Below, piece after piece: positions 55,579 to 64,000 of a DNA stretch of 64,000 nucleotides (positions within the stretch are counted from its first letter, which is position 1; the number at the start of each line of letters is the position of its first letter). The DNA lies in the NCBI GenBank assembly GCA_948567375.1, contig OX419761.1, forward strand, positions 54,500,501-54,564,500, given 5' to 3'. The notes under the pieces were generated by a model. That model was not told the origin of the DNA. It ran no database searches and saw nothing but the letters and a program-made list of their open reading frames with translations. This DNA comes from Lunularia cruciata (lineage: Eukaryota; Streptophyta; Marchantiopsida; Lunulariales; Lunulariaceae). Position numbers and translations under genes: made by a program.

Positions 55579-57335
55579 TGTGGTGCCCACATTTTTTGTT
55601 TTTCTCTATTTATTAGTGTTTAAGGGAAGAAGTAAGCACTAGAAGCCAAATTGCGGAAGAGGAATGGACGGAAGTGACTTTGGAGGACAGCTGAAGAAGG
55701 CGACATTGGATCTGATGATGGAGGTACTCAGAAGAAGGGTACAATGGAAAAAGTCCAAAGAGCACCGTCTTCAGGTCGGAAGGCGTAGGTGATACAAAGA
55801 CCCCCTAACAACCTTGGTACGTGGCAAGAAAGTACACTTCAATAAACGGCGGAGGCAGAAGAAGCATGTCTTGATAGTGACCGGACATCAACACGTAGAA
55901 GAGAGGAGGTCGAATTTGAAATCAACTAAAGAATGACTTTAAATTTGGGGTAATATAAGATTACAATTGGCAGGGACAAGTTGAATATGCCAAGTAAATT
56001 CCCAATTCCTTTCAGTAGTCATCTTGTAGTAATGTGTGTCCAAAAGCCAATTGGGAGTGAAATTTTCCAAAATCCTGAAGGGGTTAGAGTGTCTCATCCA
56101 GGAGAGGGCATTATCTTTCAATGTTGTAGAATGCAAGAGCAGATTATGGGAAAGAAGGTCGCAAATGCGCTGGCGGTGCAAAGCTTTGCAATTCATAGGT
56201 TAGATGTAGTAGCCAAAATTGAAGTCTTGACTAGACTTTGCATTACATTTTTAGCATGCAACTGGAATTTCAATTTCCCGGGAGTGATGGCAGAGATAGC
56301 TGCCAGTAATTGTGCAGAGGGTCCCAAAGTTGAAGGGAAGAGAGGAAATCCGGCTTGATTGACTGAGTCGGATTGGAGGTTAGTATTGGGGAAGGAAGCA
56401 GGAGAGCCAACGGGGATCACCTTCTATCGGAAGTGTGATGCTGCAGAAGAAACGGCAGAAATTTGCAACTTGTTCTTCGCTCCGAGAACTACGAATGGCT
56501 ACAAGGTGGAGTCCTACCAAGATCCAATTAGGAGAAGTATTGTGGGGGCAATGATGTCTATGTTCAAGCTAGAACGAACAACGTATGTGAACATGCAACA
56601 AGCGGTCTTCTTCCACCAGATGTTTGCAGGGTTTCCGGTGAATTGGGCAAAGTGTTTTCACCACCAAACAAGGCAGATGGTGATCAATTGGCAAATAGGT
56701 TCTCCGCATCATTATTTTGCATCGTTTGCAGTGCACTTCTACTTCAAGTTGAACCTGCTGACAGTAGAGGAGTGGCATCGCATGGTGTCCCATTTCCATC
56801 CTGATTTAAGATGGGAAGCGGATGAAGAAGAGCGACATTATATGATCCACCTACGAGTCACCGATGATCATTTCTTGAAGACCGGACAGTGGAAGATAGA
56901 AGAAGTCACAAGTCCGAAGATGAAGAAGCACGTAAACCCGAAGAAGCAAAGTTGCCTCCCGCTCAAAGGAAGACTCAAAGACTGGTTATGTAGAATACAA
57001 AGATGGTGAAAGAAGCAACATCGGAATCAGAGTCTAAAGAATAAACCGAGTCGCAAGAGGAGGAATCCAAAGAAGAAGAGCTCACCTTAAAAAGTGAGGA
57101 GTCTGGAAGTGATAGCGAGGGCGAACCTGAGGCTCAGCAATCAGTGGCGGTCAATGAAGCTTGTCAGGCGATGGTTGACAAAGAACCTGGAACAACAAGT
57201 CATTGCATAGCCATGGTGGTGAATAAGCAGAGACCAGAGGAGAAGGAGGAGTATCCAGCGGGGCCGAGTTCAATAGGTAAAGAAGAAGAAAGTGCAGATA
57301 CGGTGTCTTTGAAGATACAAAGATCACGACTTTGG

Positions 57336-57371
57336 ATGAAGGAGCCGATGAAGGAGCCGATGAAGGAGCCG
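57336..57371 (+). repeat. Three tandem 12-bp units in A4 ORF
   Basis: ATGAAGGAGCCG three times, encoding MKEP repeats; A3 has a single equivalent. Probably slippage. Confidence 0.85.
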
Positions 57372-57785
57372 ATGAAGACTGAAGACAAGACGGTGACGAA
57401 GATGAAGATAGCTTTGGTGGGATATCATATCTGACAAAAGTGGTCACCCCATTGCTAGAGCTGTTAGAAGAGCATCGGAGGGTAATTCTCCAAGATTGTA
57501 GGAAGGGGATGAATGAATTGCAGGTGGTGAAGCATCTGTTGAGTGAAGTGAAGGGGTTGTAGGAGCAACAAGTCCAAAGAAATGAAGAAATTGAAGAACT
57601 TTGGAGGGAGGAAGTCTTGAGGAAGAAGACTTTCAAGATGTTACAAGAGGGCTGCAAGGTAAAAGAGAAAGAATTGCAGAGGCAAGCCGGAGAATTGAAG
57701 GAGCAGGCGATGTGGTTGAGCAAAATGAAGGAGGAAGTGAGTGATGTGCGCATTGAGAATGTTCATTTGAAGGTGATGACAATTG

Positions 57786-57790
57786 TAATG
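57786..57790 (+). repeat. Target duplication TAATG of solo LTR A5
   Basis: TAATG here and at 61580-61584. Removing A5 and one TAATG restores the A4 reading frame, in agreement with A3. Confidence 0.95.
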
Positions 57791-58181
57791 TGTGGTGCCC
57801 ACATTTTTTGTTTTTTTCAAAATAAAGCAGAAGAAGTGTATAGAGAAGTCGGATTGCGCCTGGTTGGCTGAAGAAGACAAAGAAAACTGTCTTCAGGGTG
57901 AAACCCAAAGTAAAGTGACCTCGGGTCATAAGGCAAAGTACTCTGAAATGCCGTGTCAGCAAACGATACGAAGTAAATTGTCTTCGGATCGGGGGGGGGG
58001 GGGAGCTCAACCCGAGGCAAAGACAGTCTAACAACCTTTTGTCGGGGCGAGAAATTCAAGAAGGGGCGGTTTCAAAATTGGCGGCTCATACGCGTGAAGG
58101 TGAGGCAACAGTAACGGGTGCATGCAGGAGGTGTGATTTCTTGGTAGAAACTTGAAGTGACGGAAGACGAAGAAGTGCAAC

Positions 58182-58190
58182 TCTATAAAA
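58182..58190 (+). promoter_or_regulatory. TATA-like box upstream of A5 LTR ORF
   Basis: CTATAAAAAT lies about 20-28 bp before the ATG at 58211 and is conserved at 37031 and 49853. Confidence 0.4.
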
Positions 58191-58210
58191 ATCAAAACTG
58201 CAACGATGAA

Positions 58211-60784
58211 ATGTCGAGCAATTTTCCTTCGCCGTTGAGGAGTCGTCTTGCAGGTGATCGGGGAAAGGGACATAGCGTTGGCCTCGGGTTAGTGCGTAAG
58301 GGAGAAGTCGAGAGAGAGAAATCAAGAGACCGAAGGAAAGCAGAAGAGATGGGAGGAGGGAAGAAGCACTCCAAATTTGCAGTGAGAAATCATGCAATTC
58401 GGAGATTAGATGTAGTAGCGAGGATCGAAGTCTTGAGCCGACTTCGGATCACCTTTCTGGCATGGAATTGGAACATAAGTTTTCCAGGATTCATGACAGA
58501 AATCATCGAGAGTAAATGTCTCGATGGTCCCGAGGAAGAAGGGAAGAGAGGAAATCCGGCTCGTTGGACAGAGTTGGATTGGAGACTCGTACTCGGGAAG
58601 GAGGCAGGCTCGGAGTAGGGGGCCACATTCTTGGAGAAAGGAGAGATAGCTCAAGAAACGCAGGAGGTGAGAGAAGCCTTCTTGTCGAAGAGGACGAAGA
58701 ATGGGTATAAAGTTGAGAGTTATAAGGACCCAGTGAGGAGGGGAATTGTGAGTGCACTAATGGCCCTCCTGAAGCCGGAGAGAACTACCTATGTGATGAA
58801 ACACCAAGCGGTGTTCTTTCACAAGTTATTTGCAGGAGAACCGATAAATTGGGCAAGGTGCTTTCACGGAAGAACGAGGCAGATGGTGTGGAATCTGCGA
58901 GATAAGTCGCCTCCACACTACGTCGTACCATTTGCAGCCCACTTTTACCTCGGGTTAAATCTGCTCAATGTTGTTGAGCGTAATCGAATGGTGTCTCATT
59001 TTCATCCTGATTTGAGAAGAGAAGTCGACGCGGAGGAGCAGCAATACATTCTCCAAATCCGGAGCGCAGACGATTACTACGCGAAGACAGGGAAGAACGT
59101 GGAGGTCGTTGAAAGTACCCCGACGAAGAAGAGAACTCAGCAAGCAGACGCCGAAGAAAACAAGAAACCTCAGAAGATGCAGAAAAATAACCTGAGGCGA
59201 GGAATGGTGGTGATTGAGTAGGAAGATGAAGACTCAGAAGGCAAAGCCGAGCTCAAGACGGAGGACTCGGAACGTGAGGAGGAACCTAAGCTGACACTGC
59301 AGAGTGGAGATACAAGCAGTGATAGTGAAGTCGGTGGAGAAATGACCTCGGCACCAACGCCTGAAGAATACGAAGAAGAAATTCAAGCTGAGGTAAAAGC
59401 CAAAGACAATGCAGCGCTGGAAGACGAAGTACCGGTGCTCGAGGAGAAGAAGATCGCAATACAGCGAGGAATTCGCTCAAGACGTAAGGCGAAGAGGGAA
59501 GCAGGACCGAGTAGAGTGAAAGAAGAAGTAGAAGGAAGCTCGGGCAGTGAAGCATCAATTCCGATACGAAAGCTTCAAAGAAGAAGGCGAGAATCGGGAG
59601 AACACAAAGAAAGAAGAGAGACTACTCCGAGAGAGGACGAAGGTATCATTAATGGAGTAGATTACCTGCAGGTGGTAGTATGCCCGTTGTTGGTGAAGTT
59701 GGAGAAGAAGAAGAAGGAGATGCAGTCGACTTGTCCAGAGGTAAAGACTGTATTGCAGGTGGTATCGAGATTAGAAGAAGAAAACTCGGAGTTGAAGAAG
59801 AGTATAACCCGAGGTGAGAAGGAGAGAGAAGTACTGCAAGTGGAAGCAGTGGAGAGAAGTCAGGTAATCGAAGACCTGAGGAGAGAATTGAGCTATCGAG
59901 AGGATCTTGCGAGGAAGAGTGACGTCGTAAGGGAGAGACAAGTAGCTGAATTTGAAATCTTGAAGCAGCAGTTTGCTGATTCAAGAGTAGAGCTCATCCA
60001 TGCTATGGCGAGAGTAGCATCGAAGGATCAAGAGCTCGATCGAATGATGGAGAGTATGGAGGAGAAGAAGCAACTCTGGCAGCGAGAGTTGGCTGCGAGA
60101 TATGGAGAAGAAGAGAGATTACGAGACTTACTTTGTAATCAGGAAGAAAAGGTTGCACAGAAGGAGAAAGAGAAGGACGCGGTGAAGGCCGAATTTGAAG
60201 AAGAGTTGGCGATGTACAGAGAGGAATGGCTTGCAGATCGAGAACGAGAAAGGAAGACAAGATTAGAGCCATTGCAGGAGATAGTCCTCAGGGTAAACGC
60301 GATGCTAAGTACAGAGACCAGCGTTCGAATTGAAGAAACGCGTCTACACGAGTTGAAGCTGTTAGTGCAGGAGATGAGGCGAAGGCAAGCAAAAGATACA
60401 TATCTGAATGCCTTGTTGATTAAATTGAGAACTCGTGTAGATAGGAAGATCTTAGAAGTAGAAGACAATATCGCGATTAGATTGGACTTAGTAAGAATAG
60501 AGTTAGAAAAGCTTCGGCAGGATGTTAAAGCAAAACCCGACGTAGATGACATCGGGATCCAAATGTCTTCGGAGTTGGCCTCAGCGACAGTAGAGAAGAG
60601 TGGGTCGAAAGATGAAGAGTTAGATAGATTACCCGCTAGTGCAATTTCAGATCAGGAAAGAGAATTGCTGGATCTGGTAGAAGATGTAAGAGTTGTGAAA
60701 CCCAAGGACAGAATAGTAGGAAGTAAGATTACTTCGGGTTCGGGTTTGAAAGCCGAGGAAGAAGTAGACATCGGATCGGATTAG
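58211..60784 (+). pseudogene. LTR-encoded coiled-coil protein of A5, best copy (857 codons, two stops)
   Basis: One frame from MSSNFPS to the tail VDIGSD, with no frameshift. The two in-frame stops are TAG at codon 136 (CAG in A2) and TAG at codon 337 (TCG in A2). The longest open part, 59342-60784, has 480 codons. Residues about 1-310: globular, with RRLDVVARIEVLSRL, AWNWN, TTYV..HQAVFFHKLF, SPPHYVVPFAAHFYLGLNLL and HFHPDLR. Residues about 340-480: acidic linker. Residues about 505-775: long coiled coil rich in Glu, Arg and Leu. The tail is acidic. The start was chosen because A2 starts at the same codon. The ATG lies 420 bp inside the LTR and the stop about 795 bp before its end. No known family is recognised. 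Filament, particle or RNA-binding roles are possible but not shown. Confidence 0.82.
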
Positions 60785-60901
60785 TAACCAATTTGAGATT
60801 TGAAGGGGCAGATATGAAGAGGTGCATTGTCATTTCGGATCTGCAGGTTAGAACAGTTGTTGTAGAAACGGTATAGTTGTTAGAACTGTCAATTGCTTCA
60901 C

Positions 60902-60908
60902 TATTTAA
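60902..60908 (+). promoter_or_regulatory. TATA-like box after the LTR ORF (A5)
   Basis: TATTTAA lies about 118 bp after the ORF stop, inside a block conserved in all A LTRs. If this is the start of R, the ORF lies wholly in U3. Confidence 0.45.
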
Positions 60909-63307
60909 GAGTGGCATTTGCAGGAAATTGTTGTTCAGTGCTCATTATTTCTGAGAATAGATAAAGCGAAGTGCTGTAAAGCAGTGCTCGTCGCTTGAGC
61001 TTGATTCCGAGTATCAACTTTGCAAGTGTGTTTGTGAATGTTTGGAGAAATTCAAAGTGCAAGTCAGAGTGCTTGTTGGATGTTGGATTCCACAGCCTTG
61101 ATCTTCATTCTGTGTGTTTGATCCTGAGTGAAGTGCAATCGAAGCAATGCCTTGACAGATCTGAGAGGAATTGTAGTGTTGGTAGTATTCTGCATTTGTG
61201 AGTGCAGTGCGAAGTTGATGTGAAGCAATTTCGATTGAGGAAGTTGTGCCTTCAATGGAAGGGTGGAACACAATTCTGAGGCAAAGTCGTTTTGCAGTGA
61301 AGTGCCGTTTTTGGGAGAGCCTGAATCATCACAAATCAAGATTGTTTGGAAATAATTGATGGAGTTGTGATTTTGGAGTGTTAATTTGTGACAAGACTGC
61401 AAGTCAGTGCTTGTTACTCTCTTCTGGGTGTGGTTTCTACCTAAGAGACTAAAGAAGAACTCAAGAAGAACTAAAATTGTTATTTTGCTTCGTATTTGGA
61501 CATTTCTGACTCGTATCTCTGCGGGAACGAACTTTACTTACCCGATTACCGCAAAAGTGATATTTGCCGGGTTGTCACATAATGGAGCAGGAGTTGGACA
61601 GTTTGAAGAAGAGTGTAGCGGGGAAGGATCAAGCATGGCAAAGGGAGTTAGCAGCCAGGCAGGAAGAAGAAGAACAATTACAAGAGCTAGTCAAAAGTGC
61701 TGAGTTACAGAGTACACAGTATGTGGAGGAGAAGAAGATGCTTGCTGCGGAGTACGAAGACGAGCTGAAGATGTATCATGAAGAACTGAAGGTAGAGTGC
61801 TCTTGAGGATATGAGTCGGAATCAGTAGGAGAAGTTGCGGGGAAGTTGAGAGCAATCTTAAGCACGGAAGCTGAAGGGAGATTGGAAGAAGCCCGCCTAC
61901 ATGAGTTGAAGTTGCTTGTGCAAGAAACTCGGAAGAGAAAAGCCAAAGCTGTGGAGATGAACACGTTGCTGATTCGATTGAGGGAGCATGTAGACCGGAA
62001 GATGTTAGAAGTAGAAGACAATGTTAGTCTCATATTAGATTTAGTCAATTTGGAGTTAGAGAAAATTTGGAATAGTGTGACAGCGGAGAGGAGACCCAAT
62101 GTCACAGAAGTAGGAATGTAAGTGTCATCGGACTTATTATTAGACACATTAGAGAAGAGTGGGTTAGGAGATAGAGAGTAAGATAAGTCACTCCTTAGTG
62201 CAATTGTAGTTCCTAGTGTAGAAGTAGTAGAATTAGTGAAGGAATTAGTAGAATTAGCTATACCTAAAGAAGGAGAAGTACTAGGAAGATCATCGGGTTT
62301 GGAAGCCGATGATGAGGTAGACATAAGATTCGGATAAGTATCAATTTTGAGATAGGAAGAGGCAGATATGAAGAGATGGATTGTCAGTTTGGATCTGTAG
62401 GTAGGAAGAGATGTTAGGAAGAGGTACATTAGGAAGATAACTGTTGATTGCTTCACTATTTAAGAGTGGCATCACAATATTATGTTGTTCAATGCTCATT
62501 ATTTCTAAGAATAGATAAAGCGAAGTGCTGTGAAGTAGTGCTCGTCGCTTAAGCTTCATTCTGAGTATCAGCTTTGTGTTTGTGTTTGTGAGTGTGTGGA
62601 GAAACTTGAAATGCAAGTCAGAATGCTTGTTGGATATTGGATTCCGCAGCCTTGATCTTCATTCTGTGTGTTTGATCGTGAGTGAAGTGCAATCAGAGCA
62701 ATGCCTTGACAGATTTGAGAGGAATTGTAGTGTTGGTAGTATTGTGCATTTGTGAGTGTAGTGCAAAGTTGATGTGAAGCAATTTCAATCAAGGAAGTTG
62801 TGCTTTCAGTGGAGGAGTGGAACACAATTCTGAGGCAAAGTCATTTTGCAGTGAAGTGCCATTTTCGGGAGAGCCTGAATCATCACAATCAAGATTGTTT
62901 GGAAAGAATTGATGGAGTTGTGATTAAGGAGTGCTAAGTTGTGACAAGACTTCAAATCAGTGCTTGTTACTCTCTTCTTGGTGTAGTTTCTACCTGAGAG
63001 ATTAAAGAAGAAATCAAGAAGAACTACATTGTGACTTTTGACTTTGTATTTGACCAATTCTGAATTGTATCTCTGCGGGAACAAACTTTACTTACCCGAT
63101 TACTGCAAAAGTGATATTTGTCGGGTTGTCACAGGGTGTGCCATTAGTGGACCATTAGGGTTTGAGACCTAGCTCATGTCCAAGGAGTATACATTTGAAT
63201 TGATTATTGTGGTACTTTACAGTCCATGTATGTCTTATGTGTGAGTTGTGCTTCTATAGTGTGATATTGACAACATATGTTATGTAGCAATGTATATACA
63301 CACGACA

Positions 63308-64000
63308 AAGTAACTATCAAAGTGCTCTGCATATTTAAAGAAATCATTCATAGTGTATTGTTGTTCAATATTCATATTTTTGAAGTTGAGTAAAGCAAAG
63401 TGTTGTAATTGAGTGCTTATCATTTCAACTTAATTTTGAGTATCAATCTTGTTTATGTGTTTGTGAGTGTTGGGAGAATTTCAAAGTGCAAGTTTGTAAG
63501 CTTGTTGGATGTTAGATTTTGTAGTGTTGATTTCATGCTATGTGTTTGATCTTGAGTAGATAGCAATTGAAGCAATACTTTGACGGATCTATGAAGAAAT
63601 GTAGTGTTGGTAGTATTCTGCAATTATGAGTGCAACATTGGGTTGATGCAAAACAACTCTGATTGAGGAAGTTGTACCTTTAGTGGAGGAGTGGAACACA
63701 ATTCTAAGGCAAAGTCATTTCATAGTGAAGTAGCCTTCTTTGGGAGAACTGAATCATCACAATGAAAGTTGAATTGGAAAGAGATTTAAGAATTGTGATT
63801 ATGGGTGACATTTTATTGTGACGAGACTATAAATTGGTGCTTGTTACTCACTTCTGGGTGTGGTTTCTACCCAAGAGATTAAAGAAAAACTCAAGAAAAT
63901 TTTTTTGGTGATATTTTACTTTGTATTTGACCATTTCTGACTAGTATCTCTATGGGAACAAACTTTACTTACTTATTATCGCAAAAGTGATACTTGTTGC
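63308..64000 (+). repeat. A6: family A LTR fragment at the window edge
   Basis: It starts in the middle of the LTR (AGTAACTATCAAAGTGCTC, as at 1310) directly after the B LTR end. It includes TATTTAAA near 63331 and continues to within about 10 bp of the expected LTR end at 64000. There is no coding sequence. It is probably the right half of a family A LTR into which B2 inserted. Confidence 0.8.

Larger units (their letters stand above)
57791..61579 (+). mobile_element. Solo LTR A5 (3789 bp) inside solo LTR A4
   Basis: TGTGGTGCCC to TTGTCACA, with a perfect 5-bp duplication and no internal region. It is of the same subfamily as A2. It contains a run of 13 G at 57991-58003, the best preserved LTR ORF, and TATA-like boxes at 58182-58190 and 60902-60908. 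Confidence 0.95.
55987..62336 (+). pseudogene. LTR-encoded coiled-coil ORF of A4, split by A5
   Basis: ATG 55987 (MPSKFPIP). The N-terminal domain is open to a TGA at 56356-56358 and again at 56359-57009, with AWNWN replaced by ACNWN. A frameshift in the acidic linker near 57000 follows. The coiled coil begins near 57480 and is interrupted at 57790 in the middle of TIVMEQELDS, then resumes at 61585. A 12-bp unit (ATGAAGGAGCCG) is repeated three times at 57336-57371. It ends near 62336 after a frameshift in the tail. Confidence 0.75.
55579..63133 (+). mobile_element. Solo LTR A4 (3761 bp without the insert), split by A5
   Basis: Parts 55579-57790 and 61585-63133. Perfect 5-bp duplication and no internal region. 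It has the same subfamily features as A1 and A3. A TATA-like CTATTTAAG lies near 62457. Confidence 0.94.
55401..63307 (+). repeat. B LTR (about 350 bp) split by solo LTR A4
   Basis: The 5' part 55401-55578 (TGTCATGTTATTC, homologous to 12961) and the 3' part 63139-63307 (TGCCATTAG to CACGACA) together make about 347 bp. The uninterrupted site survives at 13145 in B1. It is probably the B2 3' LTR. After CACGACA the sequence is family A LTR. Confidence 0.75.

Noticed and set aside
57991-58003. Run of 13 G as a functional element
   Set aside because: Other A LTRs have six at the same place; more likely slippage or a sequencing artefact.
55401-63307. Solo B LTR with its own target duplication
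   Set aside because: The bases before (TAAT) and after (AAGT) do not match, and the left neighbour is B2 sequence.

Overview
This window looks like intergenic DNA from a large plant nuclear genome. It is essentially wall-to-wall nested Ty3/gypsy LTR retrotransposons, and I found no host protein gene, tRNA, rRNA or CRISPR array. The lineage cannot be fixed from the sequence; a non-flowering land plant (fern, gymnosperm or similar) is my guess. Three element families, named here A, B and C, account for nearly every base.

Family A has very long LTRs (about 3.7-3.8 kb, TG..CA ends, 5-bp target duplications, a primer site resembling tRNA-Asp). Each LTR carries a long sense-strand ORF of about 840-860 codons for a globular-plus-coiled-coil protein, upstream of the likely LTR promoter. 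There are eight LTR copies in whole or part: A1 (5' LTR 1-1855, 3' LTR 8011-11808), A2 (36646-40421 and truncated 49467-50039), solo LTRs A3 (40870-44571, minus), A4 (55579-63133) and A5 (57791-61579, inside A4), and the edge fragment A6 (63308-64000). Family B has the order gag, protease, C5-cytosine DNA methyltransferase, RT, RNase H, integrase and (seen in B2 only) a PHD finger. Two decayed copies are present: B2 (11809-12960 plus 50083 onward) and B1 (12961-50078), which is inserted in B2. Family C (7.8 kb, LTRs of 679-692 bp, tRNA-Glu-like primer site, 4-bp target duplications) has two copies: C1 (14122-21922, plus, young, nearly intact) and C2 (27979-35777, minus, older, rearranged). Both carry an extra zinc-knuckle ORF upstream of gag.

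The nesting, read from matching target duplications and from paralogous empty sites, is: A6 LTR holds B2 (inferred); B2 holds A1, B1 and, in its 3' LTR, A4; A4 holds A5; B1 holds C1, C2 and A2; A2 holds A3. A deletion fused the 3' LTR of A2 to the last 39 bp of the B1 3' LTR.

The most notable content is (1) the DNA methyltransferase domain encoded by family B, together with a PHD finger fused to integrase; (2) the large protein encoded inside the LTR of family A, placed in U3 with its own TATA-like box; and (3) five inverted (snap-back) duplications, four with perfect arms, which suggest repeated template switching. Most inactivating stops that can be compared are CAG to TAG or CGA to TGA changes, as expected from decay of methylated cytosines.
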